NCBI GenBank assembly: GCA_013696395.1
Contig: JACCYQ010000124.1
Location: 1-32,533, forward strand
Direction: 5' to 3'
Origin: Chitinophagaceae bacterium
GTDB lineage: Bacteria > Bacteroidota > Bacteroidia > Chitinophagales > Chitinophagaceae
Length of the DNA stretch: 32,533 nt
Part shown: positions 9,085 through 16,398 of the stretch, in pieces
Numbering within the stretch: position 1 is the first letter of the stretch
Layout of the letters: every line of letters starts with the position of its first letter
Made by a program: the position numbers and the translations under genes
Notes under the pieces: generated by a model
What the model was told of the DNA's origin: nothing
Seen by the model: the letters and a program-made list of their open reading frames with translations, nothing else
The model's database searches: none

Positions 9085-9155
9085 GGTACCATGGCCGAGT
9101 GGCTAGGCAGAGGTCTGCAAAACCTCCTACAGCAGTTCGAATCTGCTTGGTACCT
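9085..9155 (+). tRNA. tRNA-Cys (anticodon GCA)
   Basis: Folds into a complete cloverleaf. Acceptor stem 9085-9091 with 9148-9154 pairs GGTACCA with TGGTACC. The D stem is GCC/GGC (9094-9096, 9106-9108). The anticodon stem is GAGGT/ACCTC (9110-9114, 9122-9126) around loop CTGCAAA with anticodon GCA at 9117-9119. A 4-nt variable region follows. The T stem is AGCAG/CTGCT (9131-9135, 9143-9147) with loop TTCGAAT. The discriminator is U (9155), the known identity base of tRNA-Cys. CCA is not encoded. A rho-independent terminator follows within 6 bases, so it is a single-gene transcript. Confidence 0.97.
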
Positions 9156-9160
9156 CAAAA

Positions 9161-9183
9161 GCCTCCTTAGGGAGGTCTTTTTG
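9161..9183 (+). terminator. Rho-independent terminator after tRNA-Cys
   Basis: Hairpin GCCTCC (9161-9166), loop TTAG, GGAGGT (9171-9176; outer pair G-U), followed by a T tract. It lies between the tRNA and the 3' end of the convergent HU/SPOR-like gene. Confidence 0.85.
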
Positions 9184-9203
9184 TAATAGGATTATAAGAA
9201 ATT

Positions 9204-10085
9204 TTATTGTTCAATATTCACCTGGTTACCGGTCAGCAATGATAAAGAGTCTTTAACCTTCGTAGTATCTGTAGCATTCACGGGTAATTGCATGTAAATT
9301 TTATAGGTCAAAGAGTCAAGGGTTTCTAATTTAACATCCCAGTAATAAGAACTCAATTGGGCATATCTAAACTGCGCTCTTTCTTTATTACCTGTTTCCA
9401 AAATAAATTTATAACCCTGTGATGCTGCCGGAAAAGTATTTATGGTATCTGAAACCAGGGTTGTTTGAACGGTATCTTCAATGGGTACAATCTGGTCAGG
9501 CACTGCAGTGGGGGTTTCCGTTTTATTATTGGATGCATTTCGATAAAGCCAGTATCCACCCCAGATAGCCAAAGCTACACCTCCAACTAATAATAAAAAC
9601 GCGATAGGTTTTTGCCAGTTGTTTCCTTTATTTCTTGATTTATCATTGTACGGTCCAAAAGCTTCTTCTGTATTAATTGTTGTAGTGGCATCAACTGATG
9701 CAGGGTCTTTGTATTTTTCCGGTTCATTGTAAGGAATAAACCGCAGGTTTCCTTCATTATTTTTAACAAGCGTTCCAATATCTTCCAATACAAAAGCTTT
9801 GCCGATATTAAGAAATTGAATAGCTAGTTCCAGGAATGAATGCAGGTCCGAATCAGCCAAAGTTTTCATTTTCCCCGTATTGGCAGAAATGAATTCTACC
9901 AGTTCTGAATCGTTAACTTTTGATATGTTACGTTCAAAACGTATTTGACCCTGGTAACGTTGTCGGCCTTGTTTACTTTCGTCATCAGACCCATAACCGG
10001 GTTCTTTGAAAAATGATCCTATTCCTACAAGGTGTAATTCATTATGAGTATGGAAATACTGTGAAAGAATTGGATCTAGTTTCAA
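9204..10085 (-). CDS. HU/CCDC81-like domain membrane protein with SPOR-like C-terminus
   Basis: A 293-residue protein of a Bacteroidota type. The N-terminal part (about residues 1-118) looks like paired HU-like/CCDC81 domains: HLVGIGSFF, then ELVEFISANTG, and FLNIGKAFVLEDIGTLVKN, reminiscent of HU beta-arm start segments. A charged linker leads to one membrane helix at 161-181, then a Thr/Pro-rich linker. The C-terminal domain (about 222-293; YKFILETGNKERAQFRYAQL then an alpha/beta pattern) resembles a peptidoglycan-binding SPOR domain. Topology would put the HU part in the cytoplasm and the SPOR part in the periplasm, suggesting a link between chromosome or cytoplasmic scaffold and septal wall; this is inference. 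The start is TTG; no ATG occurs near the N-terminus. The domain names come from recognition, not a search. Confidence 0.7.
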   Translation of the reverse strand: MKLDPILSQYFHTHNELHLVGIGSFFKEPGYGSDDESKQGRQRYQGQIRFERNISKVNDSELVEFISANTGKMKTLADSDLHSFLELAIQFLNIGKAFVLEDIGTLVKNNEGNLRFIPYNEPEKYKDPASVDATTTINTEEAFGPYNDKSRNKGNNWQKPIAFLLLVGGVALAIWGGYWLYRNASNNKTETPTAVPDQIVPIEDTVQTTLVSDTINTFPAASQGYKFILETGNKERAQFRYAQLSSYYWDVKLETLDSLTYKIYMQLPVNATDTTKVKDSLSLLTGNQVNIEQ

Positions 10086-10153
10086 AATAGGTGAATTTAG
10101 TTTGCAATATAATTATTTTGATCTGCCCCTGCAATAAGGCTCCTAACTCTTTG

Positions 10154-10161
10154 TATTTTTG
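10154..10161 (+). promoter_or_regulatory. TAnnTTTG -7 box before the small membrane protein gene
   Basis: TATTTTTG fits TAnnTTTG exactly and ends 4 bases before the ATG at 10166, so the transcript would be leaderless or nearly so. No well-spaced TTTG -33 element is visible. Confidence 0.35.
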
Positions 10162-10165
10162 TAAA

Positions 10166-10498
10166 ATGCTATTATCCAGTGATGAAGAACGTTTTATAGA
10201 ATGGTGGGAGAAAAACCGGGATAACCGAAAAAAATCTTTCCGGCAGTTAATGATCGGTTTACCTATGGCTACCGTTTTTGTCGTTGCAATACTTTTCAAT
10301 TTTTTTGCCGGTTGGTATAAAAGAGCCACAATGATGATAAATACTCAATCATCATCGCTCATACTGGTTTTATTAATTGCAGGTATTGGAATTGTAGTAT
10401 TCTATTCCATTTTTTCTATGCGCTATAAATGGGAAATGAATGAACAACGGTACCAGGAACTCCAGGCAAAAAAACATTCCACTAAAAGCAGCGATTGA
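10166..10498 (+). CDS. Small hypothetical membrane protein
   Basis: A 110-residue protein of unknown function. Seen: a basic/aromatic N-terminal segment (EERFIEWWEKNRDNRKK), two membrane helices (about residues 28-49 and 64-85), and a charged, probably helical C-terminus (EMNEQRYQELQAKKH). I start it at the ATG at 10166, not at the first in-frame start codon 75 bp upstream, because a consensus -7 promoter box lies between the two and the N-terminus then begins just before the charged helix. It is divergent from the HU/SPOR-like gene and may share its control region. No family was recognised. Confidence 0.7.
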   Translation: MLLSSDEERFIEWWEKNRDNRKKSFRQLMIGLPMATVFVVAILFNFFAGWYKRATMMINTQSSSLILVLLIAGIGIVVFYSIFSMRYKWEMNEQRYQELQAKKHSTKSSD

Positions 10499-10585
10499 AT
10501 ACAGATGAAGGTCATATTCCTTCACATGTTATTTAACCGGATTAACAGTAAAAATTTACGTATTGAATATTAAAATAAAAATAAA

Positions 10586-11071
10586 ATGATGAAAAGTGTT
10601 GTTGCATGTTGCTTATTAATTATGCTTTTTTCCAGTAGTTGCCTTAAAAATAAATCGGATAATACATGCACTTTCAATTCATGTGCCTTTGTGGCACCTG
10701 TTTCTGAAATACAACAGGTGGAAGATTTTTTAACTGCCAATAATATTACAGCCACCAAACATTGCAGTGGAATGTATTATATAATTCTTGAACCAGGTAA
10801 TGGTCAATCACCTGAAGTCTGCGATGGTGTTGGAGTTACATATGTTGGTAGATTAACCAATGGACAGACTTTTGATGAAGCAACAAGTCCTGTAAACTTT
10901 TCCCTGAATTCATTAATTGGGGGGTGGCAGTTAGGTATTCCATTAATCAAAACAGGTGGAAAGATCAGGCTATATATTCCACCTTCTCTTGGTTACGGAA
11001 GCCAGCAATCAGGTAGCATTCCAGCCAATTCTATATTAATTTTTGATATTGACCTTATTGCGGTTTACTAA
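10586..11071 (+). CDS. FKBP-type peptidyl-prolyl cis-trans isomerase lipoprotein
   Basis: Prolyl isomerase helping folding of envelope proteins. Seen: a lipoprotein signal with lipobox FSSSC (Cys19), a short Cys-containing spacer, and one FKBP domain from about residue 60: VTYVGRLTNGQTFDEA, GGWQLGIPLIKTGGKIRLYIPPSLGYGS and the closing strand ILIFDIDLIAVY. The substrate-pocket residues Tyr, Phe, Asp, Trp and Tyr of active FKBPs are all visible. At 161 residues it has no N-terminal dimerisation domain. Two adjacent ATGs (10586 and 10589) are possible. Two other cysteines follow the anchor (about residues 28 and 33), an uncommon feature. It is followed by sdaA on the same strand after about 70 bp. 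Confidence 0.92.
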   Translation: MMKSVVACCLLIMLFSSSCLKNKSDNTCTFNSCAFVAPVSEIQQVEDFLTANNITATKHCSGMYYIILEPGNGQSPEVCDGVGVTYVGRLTNGQTFDEATSPVNFSLNSLIGGWQLGIPLIKTGGKIRLYIPPSLGYGSQQSGSIPANSILIFDIDLIAVY

Positions 11072-11142
11072 TGTTGTTTCTTAAACCTGGCAGTACCATA
11101 TTCCCCCGATGGTTTGTATTAACTTTATCTGAATTTTTATAA

Positions 11143-12573
11143 TTGAAATACGAACCTATTTCCTTATTCGATATGCTGAAGATTGGCGTAGGGCCATCCA
11201 GCTCGCATACTTTGGGACCGTGGCGGGCTGCACAACGGTTTGTGCAGTTACTTGAGGCAGAAGGTAAACTTTACGGGATAGCTTCTATAAAGGTTAAACT
11301 GTATGGCTCCCTGGCCAAAACCGGAATAGGGCACGGAACAGATATCGCTGTTCAGTTAGGACTTGCAGGGGAAGACCCGGTAATTTTCCCGGTTGACCAG
11401 ATCAATAATGCTATTACGTCCATAAAAGAAAGCAGGCAGGTAAAGCTCAACGGATTGCATAGTATCTCATTTGATCCTATAAAAGACATTGAATTTCTTT
11501 TTGCAGAATCATTGTCCTTTCATCCAAATGCACTCAGTTTTACAGCAGATTTTCACAATGGCGAGCAGCTTGTTGAAACTTATTTTTCAATTGGGGGGGG
11601 CTTCGTTATCAAAGAAGGTGAGCAAGAACTGGCCGGGAATCATGTGCAATTGCCTTTTCCCGTTAATACCGCCGATGACCTTTTACACTGGGTACGTAAA
11701 ACAGGCATGGCTATTTATGAAATAGTATTGGAAAATGAAACAGCCTGGAGAAGCGAAGCAGAGATTAATAATGGGATTTTAAACATCTGGCGGGTAATGA
11801 AAGAATGCATTTATCGCGGGTGCCATAGCTATGGTAATTTACCGGGTGGTCTTTTTGTTAAACGCCGTGCCGCTGAACTCAATAAAAAATTGCTGACCGG
11901 TAAAACCTATTCCGATTTTGATACCTGGATCGAAACGATCCGGGAAGGTGGAAATAGTTTTAAATATATTCTTGATTGGGTTAGTTGTTTTGCATTGGCA
12001 GTCAATGAAGAAAACGCGGCATTCGGACGTGTTGTAACGGCGCCAACCAATGGAGCAGCCGGTGTTATTCCCGCTGTGTTGTTATATATGGTAATATTCG
12101 GCGAAGAAAAAATTTCAGAAGAAAAAGTAATTCCTTTTTTGGCAACGGCAGCTGAGATAGGCAGCATTTTTAAAAAAGGAGCGACCATTTCTGCGGCTAT
12201 GGGTGGGTGTCAGGCGGAGATAGGCGTTTCATCTGCCATGGCATCTGCTGCACTTACCGAATGTATGGGAGGATCACAGAGACAGGCAATGATGGCTGCT
12301 GAGATTGCTATGGAGCATCATCTCGGCATGACCTGCGATCCGATAGCGGGCCTGGTACAAATTCCATGCATAGAGCGTAATACCATGGGTGCAATAAAAG
12401 CAATTACCGCATCCCAATTAGCCATGCAAAGCACACCTGATTTTGCCAAAGTAACGCTTGATGGTGTAATTAAAACTATGTGGGATACAGCACTCGATAT
12501 GAACAGTAAATACAAGGAAACTGCCGATGGAGGCCTGGCGGTTAATGTGCCATTGAGCCTGAGTGAATGTTGA
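11143..12573 (+). CDS. sdaA: L-serine ammonia-lyase (dehydratase), one-chain iron-sulfur type
   Basis: Deaminates L-serine to pyruvate and ammonia with a [4Fe-4S] cluster. Seen: the N-terminal beta domain opening [23 protein letters not shown], then the catalytic alpha domain with [32 protein letters not shown], and [17 protein letters not shown]. Cluster cysteines are Cys356, Cys398 and Cys409. The last residue is Cys476, matching the 'tail-in-mouth' fourth ligand described for Legionella serine dehydratase. The 476-residue length fits the fused one-chain enzymes. The start is TTG: the preceding codon is TAA, and the next ATG would delete conserved residues. A near-consensus box TAACTTTA lies at 11120-11127. 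Confidence 0.95.
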   Translation: MKYEPISLFDMLKIGVGPSSSHTLGPWRAAQRFVQLLEAEGKLYGIASIKVKLYGSLAKTGIGHGTDIAVQLGLAGEDPVIFPVDQINNAITSIKESRQVKLNGLHSISFDPIKDIEFLFAESLSFHPNALSFTADFHNGEQLVETYFSIGGGFVIKEGEQELAGNHVQLPFPVNTADDLLHWVRKTGMAIYEIVLENETAWRSEAEINNGILNIWRVMKECIYRGCHSYGNLPGGLFVKRRAAELNKKLLTGKTYSDFDTWIETIREGGNSFKYILDWVSCFALAVNEENAAFGRVVTAPTNGAAGVIPAVLLYMVIFGEEKISEEKVIPFLATAAEIGSIFKKGATISAAMGGCQAEIGVSSAMASAALTECMGGSQRQAMMAAEIAMEHHLGMTCDPIAGLVQIPCIERNTMGAIKAITASQLAMQSTPDFAKVTLDGVIKTMWDTALDMNSKYKETADGGLAVNVPLSLSEC

Positions 12574-12694
12574 TTTGTTTTTTGTAACCGGCTGTTGAAA
12601 TACTATCAGCTTCTCTTGCGTCGCACTCTTGTACTACAACAAGCGTTTTAGCAATGAAAGTATTTAAATTTTTGTTTTCAGAAGTTTTTAAAAC

Positions 12695-13447
12695 TTACCC
12701 TTTTAAAATCTCTATGTTCCGGCTTACATCTTTGTTTTCCATCCAAACTACAGGGCGCAAAATAAATTGTAATCTCCGACCTGGATTGATGATGCGTTTG
12801 GCAATATCCACTACTCTCTGATCTACAAAATTTATATGTTCAGTATCCATTTTTTCATTTAGCAATGAAAAAGTAATTGCGTTAGCCCAGGCCGTTTTAC
12901 GGGCGGTACTCAAACTAAAATTTAAAACGGCTTCCTCTTTATTGTTCGTGATCTTTTGCAAAAAGCGAAGTGGGAACCAGATATTTGCCAGCGCTGTCTG
13001 CATATGTTCCATCAGTGAAGCGATTACTTCATTAATGCGGTCAAAATCCGGTTGCAATTCATGGATCTGGTCACCCCTAACTGTTTGAGCACACGCAATT
13101 CCAAGGTCAAGGTTAATATGCGTGTTAATGCCCAATAAAAGATGTTGCAGAACAGCCAGGTCATTTTGTTGGCAGGCATCGAAAGTGGCACACCAGGCAT
13201 TGGTGCAGGGTTGATTGTTATTATACGATTCCCAGGCTAACAAATACCGATTAGCGAAAATGACCATTAGTCTTTCCATTCGCGGGCCATCATCGAATAT
13301 CATGTTCTCAATGCCCTGTTTAACGGTAAGGGTCATGCGCTTATAAAGCGTCGCGAAATAACCGTTGCGGTGCTGGTGTTGCCGACACCAATGGATGATT
13401 GCATCCAGTTGATCCAAAACATCATTCATATTGCCGGCCATTACCAT
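12695..13447 (-). CDS. DUF5995 family protein
   Basis: A 250-residue, mainly helical soluble protein of unknown function. The family-typical core GINTHINLDLGIACAQ is present (about residues 129-144), followed by DFDRINEVIASLMEHMQ and a C-terminal region with RIINPGRRLQFILRP. No signal peptide is visible. The conserved His-Asn-Asp pattern could be catalytic or metal-binding, but that is a guess. Alternative starts exist at 13441 and 13429. The gene is convergent with sdaA (121 bp apart, no clear terminator) and is preceded by a gene-poor stretch. Family membership is from recognition of the HIN-DL motif. Confidence 0.72.
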   Translation of the reverse strand: MVMAGNMNDVLDQLDAIIHWCRQHQHRNGYFATLYKRMTLTVKQGIENMIFDDGPRMERLMVIFANRYLLAWESYNNNQPCTNAWCATFDACQQNDLAVLQHLLLGINTHINLDLGIACAQTVRGDQIHELQPDFDRINEVIASLMEHMQTALANIWFPLRFLQKITNNKEEAVLNFSLSTARKTAWANAITFSLLNEKMDTEHINFVDQRVVDIAKRIINPGRRLQFILRPVVWMENKDVSRNIEILKG

Positions 13448-13914
13448 TTAATTAAATTACGGCAAGAAAAGCAGCATGCAAAATTGTTGTATGTGTCTGC
13501 GGTTAGGTGTTGCCATTTAAATGGAATGTATATGGGATTAACACAACCTGTCTGTGTCGTGTTTATTTAGGATGTGTCAAAGGAATCGTAGGATCAAGGC
13601 GGACCATTGCTTCCACAGCATGTCTACTGAAAAAAACACTCGCGGTGAAGCAGTAAACAGGTCCTCATTCGCTAATGTCAATTAATATGAAAATGGGTCA
13701 ATTGGCAAACGAGCAACTCCTATCTGAGCTCTCAATGATAACCAACATACTTTGCAATAAATTAAATATACAAATTCTATTGCCTGGGGATGATGATTAA
13801 TGTCAATAGAACTTATGATATAAGCCGGGGCAGGTGAATGATAGAAGAAAATTAGAAATGGTGGTCCGCCATTTGCCTGATGATTTTTAAAAAATAGTTA
13901 TGCTCCGTTCTGTA
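13448..13914. other. Gene-poor intergenic stretch with overlapping short open frames
   Basis: 467 bases without a convincing gene. Short forward frames exist at 13572-13685 (37 codons, ATG) and 13675-13800 (41 codons, ATG, ending ILLPGDDD). A reverse frame ends at 13563 with the protein-like tail RLDPTIPLTHPK but has no start within its 33 open codons. None has a recognisable domain, promoter box or clear partner. It may be decayed coding sequence or plain spacer. The promoter of the DUF5995 gene must lie in its left part; no exact TAnnTTTG box was found there. Confidence 0.4.
13675..13800 (+). CDS. Possible small protein (41 residues)
   Basis: Begins MSINMKMGQLANEQLLSEL and ends in an acidic tail GDDD before TAA. 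An in-frame ATG at 13687 is an alternative. The middle could form one amphipathic helix. There is no signal peptide and no family. It overlaps another short forward frame by 11 bases, and no promoter is evident. Listed only as a candidate. Confidence 0.15.
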   Translation: MSINMKMGQLANEQLLSELSMITNILCNKLNIQILLPGDDD

Positions 13915-14864
13915 TCATGCGGTTTTGATTTGCTGTATAATCTGAACAACATGTTCTTCATCAGTACCACAGCACCCACCAAATACATTTAAGTGGTTAA
14001 ATTTATTTTTCATTTCCTTATGCTCATTACCGAATTCCTGCGGATTTCCCCTGTCTAATTCTGTGGCCTCATCTAATTCCGCATGACTTTTACAAGAAGC
14101 ATTCGCTCTGATTCCCCTGACCCTTTTAATCCATTGCTCATTTTGCCCATCCTGTAATTCTTTTATAAAGTGAGTTGGATGGGCGCAATTAATCATAAAA
14201 TAAATTGGAGGTTCTTCAACCATTGAATCAATTTGTTCAATGGCTTCCTTTAAACCCATCCCATCTGGTAATTTACCATTCGTTTCAACGGTAAAAGAAA
14301 TAACTACAGGTATATGTACAACATTTGCAGCACGAACAATACCAATGGCTTCTTCAGCATAATTCATGGTAATAGCGGAAACCATATCAACAGGTGTTTG
14401 GCTGAAAATTTTCATTTGCGTTGAATGATATTTCTGAGCATCTTCGACGGTCATTTTATTTTCAGCTTTATACCCATCGCCACGGGGACCGATACAACCA
14501 CTGATGATTATATTGTTTAAATCATTTTTAAATTCATCTTTCAATTCAACCATGAGTTGAATAGCTTTTTCATTGATTTCGGATATGGCGGAGTCCGGGT
14601 ACCCAATTTTTTCAATCCAATCGGGATTGGCTCGCCAGGTAGGGCTTTCTAAGATGAAACCGATATTAAAATCCTTCGCGATTTTTAAATACCGTTTATA
14701 ATAATTTCTGATTGCATCCGAGCCTTTATCATCTTTCAATAAATCAAAAGCTGCAAAGCAAGGGAGTTCAAAACCTTCCAGAAAAATTAATGTGGTTTCC
14801 AGTCCACCATCAGGAAAAAGATATTGGTTGATACATGCGGAAGCGTTGTTGTATTGTTTGTCAT
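13915..14864 (-). CDS. Homocysteine S-methyltransferase family protein, frameshifted near its 5' end
   Basis: Zinc-dependent methyl transfer to homocysteine, making methionine. The body (14739 down to 13915, 274 codons) is intact: FILESPTWRANPDW, ISGCIGPRGDGY, MINCAHPTHF and the C-terminal zinc-cysteine motif GGCCGTDEEH. However, the conserved N-terminal strand DGGLETTLIF lies upstream in the same frame (from about 14811) and that frame has no ATG, GTG or TTG before its upstream TAA at 14878-14880. An ATG at 14864 opens the neighbouring frame, MTNNTTTLPHVSTNIFFL, which lines up with the usual N-terminus just before (T)DGGLETT and then runs to a stop at 14787. So a small deletion near 14811 separates start from body. 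It is either a true lesion or a sequencing error. A TTG at 14739 would give a protein lacking its first strand. Confidence 0.82.
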
Positions 14865-15170
14865 TGTGAATTTTTTTTTAGTTTACACAAATAACCTGGC
14901 CCTGGAAAAAAACGGGATTGAAAATTATGGCCGGTAATGGGTACTAAATTTATTATTAAAAATTGATTTCAGAATACTACCAATTTTTAAAACATAGATG
15001 ACTGCGTTTTAAATTTCGCAAAAACTTACTAATCAATAAAAAAAATTTAAACTGAATCACTATCGTAAGGTGGGTGGCGAACCTTCTATAAAAATAAATA
15101 AAATGGGCCTGTAGGAGGTTTGCTTGTATGTTACCAGAGTAAAAAAATCACAAATTGAATAACTGTATAA
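14865..15170. other. Intergenic stretch between mqnE and the homocysteine methyltransferase gene
   Basis: 306 very AT-rich bases. No open frame of note, no hairpin with a T tract, and no exact TAnnTTTG box on the minus strand was found. I looked for a SAM riboswitch core before the methyltransferase gene and saw none. Poly-A/T runs flank the gene start (14872-14880). Confidence 0.5.
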
Positions 15171-16343
15171 TTAATTCAACAAAGGATTTGCTTCTATCTC
15201 TTCAAGTCCTATGTCACTGTAATCCCTGATCTCGTTGTAAAGTGTTCCTCTTTCTATAGGTTGGCGGCGTGCTTGTTTTATCAATGTTACTAATTGGGCG
15301 GTGGTCATTGCAGGGGTTTGTTCTTCGCTGCCTGCCATGGAATAAATTTTTGTGGTGTCATCGATAGTACCATCAATATCATTGACGCCAAAGGATAATG
15401 AAAGCTGTGCATTATCGCGCCCAAGCATTGGCCAGTACGCCTTAAGATGAGTAAAATTATCGAGGTAAATACGGGCAATGGCATACATTTTCATGTCCTC
15501 TACCAAAGTAGATTCTTTCACATCACTCATATCATTATTAGCATTCCGGAATTTTAAAGGAATGAAAGTATTGAAACCATTTGTTTTATCCTGCAGTGTC
15601 CTGAGTTTTGACATGTGATCTATGCGATGCGTATAGTTTTCGATATGACCGTATAGCATGGTGGCATTGGTATGCATTCCCAGGTTATGAGCGGCTTCAT
15701 GAATGGCTAACCATCCTACACCGTCCACCTTATCTGCGCTTATTTGTTGCCGTATGTTATGATCGAAAATCTCTGCACCTCCGCCAGGCAATGAATCCAG
15801 TCCTGCATCTTTCATCATTTTCAATCCTTCTTGTATAGAAACTTTTGCTTTACGAAACATGTAATCCAACTCTACTGCCGTAAATCCTTTGATGTGCAAA
15901 TCGGGACGCAGTTGTTTTATTTTTCGTAATAATTCCATGAAAAATTCCAGGTTCATTTTGGGATGTACGCCGCCAACGATATGAACTTCGGTTACCGGTT
16001 TGCCATCATAATTATGAACGATATCAAGCATCTGTTGCAAACTAAGTTCCCAACCTTCGTCGCGGTGGGCATATATTCTTGAATAAGAACAGAAGTTGCA
16101 GGAGAAAACGCAAACATTGGTTGGTTCAATATGGAAATTCCTATTGAAGTACGTTTTGTGACCGTGCAAATTTTCACGAATAAGATTGGCCAGGGTGCCT
16201 ACAAAGGGGAGACTCGCTTTTTCAAATAACAGTAATGCATCGTCATCGGAGATTCTTTCTCCATCCATCACTTTCTCAGCAATTATTTTTAATTTATCGG
16301 GAATCGAATGGTTGGTGAGTATTTCAAGAACTTGATTATTCAT
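15171..16343 (-). CDS. mqnE: Aminofutalosine synthase MqnE (radical SAM)
   Basis: Radical SAM enzyme joining SAM-derived adenosyl radical to the chorismate-derived enolpyruvyl benzoate, giving aminofutalosine in the futalosine route to menaquinone. Seen: the cluster motif CX3CX2C as CVFSCNFC (Cys78, Cys82, Cys85), the strand VHIVGGVHPK, KGFTAVELDYM, GLDSLPGGGAEIF, TMLYGHIE and the C-terminal SLSFGVNDIDGT. The order and the 390-residue length fit MqnE better than the related MqnC. An exact -7 box lies just upstream. No other mqn gene is in the window. It implies menaquinone-based respiration. Confidence 0.93.
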   Translation of the reverse strand: MNNQVLEILTNHSIPDKLKIIAEKVMDGERISDDDALLLFEKASLPFVGTLANLIRENLHGHKTYFNRNFHIEPTNVCVFSCNFCSYSRIYAHRDEGWELSLQQMLDIVHNYDGKPVTEVHIVGGVHPKMNLEFFMELLRKIKQLRPDLHIKGFTAVELDYMFRKAKVSIQEGLKMMKDAGLDSLPGGGAEIFDHNIRQQISADKVDGVGWLAIHEAAHNLGMHTNATMLYGHIENYTHRIDHMSKLRTLQDKTNGFNTFIPLKFRNANNDMSDVKESTLVEDMKMYAIARIYLDNFTHLKAYWPMLGRDNAQLSLSFGVNDIDGTIDDTTKIYSMAGSEEQTPAMTTAQLVTLIKQARRQPIERGTLYNEIRDYSDIGLEEIEANPLLN

Positions 16344-16347
16344 GCTG

Positions 16348-16355
16348 CAAAATTA
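16348..16355 (-). promoter_or_regulatory. TAnnTTTG -7 box before mqnE
   Basis: Read on the minus strand this is TAATTTTG, an exact match, ending 4 bases before the mqnE ATG at 16343. The transcript would be leaderless or nearly so. Confidence 0.4.
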
Positions 16356-16398
16356 AGTGTTATGCCTAACGATAACGATTTATGTGACATGGCATTTG

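Noticed and set aside
12574-12694. Terminator between sdaA and the DUF5995 gene
   Set aside because: Only a weak 5-bp inverted repeat (CTTGT/ACAAG) without a T tract was seen.
13682-13895. Reverse-strand open frame of about 70 codons ending at 13682
   Set aside because: No ATG, GTG or TTG near its 5' side, composition unlike a folded protein, and no recognisable motif; most likely a chance frame in AT-rich spacer.
14865-15170. SAM-sensing riboswitch ahead of the homocysteine methyltransferase gene
   Set aside because: No conserved riboswitch core or expression-platform hairpin could be found by eye in the AT-rich leader.
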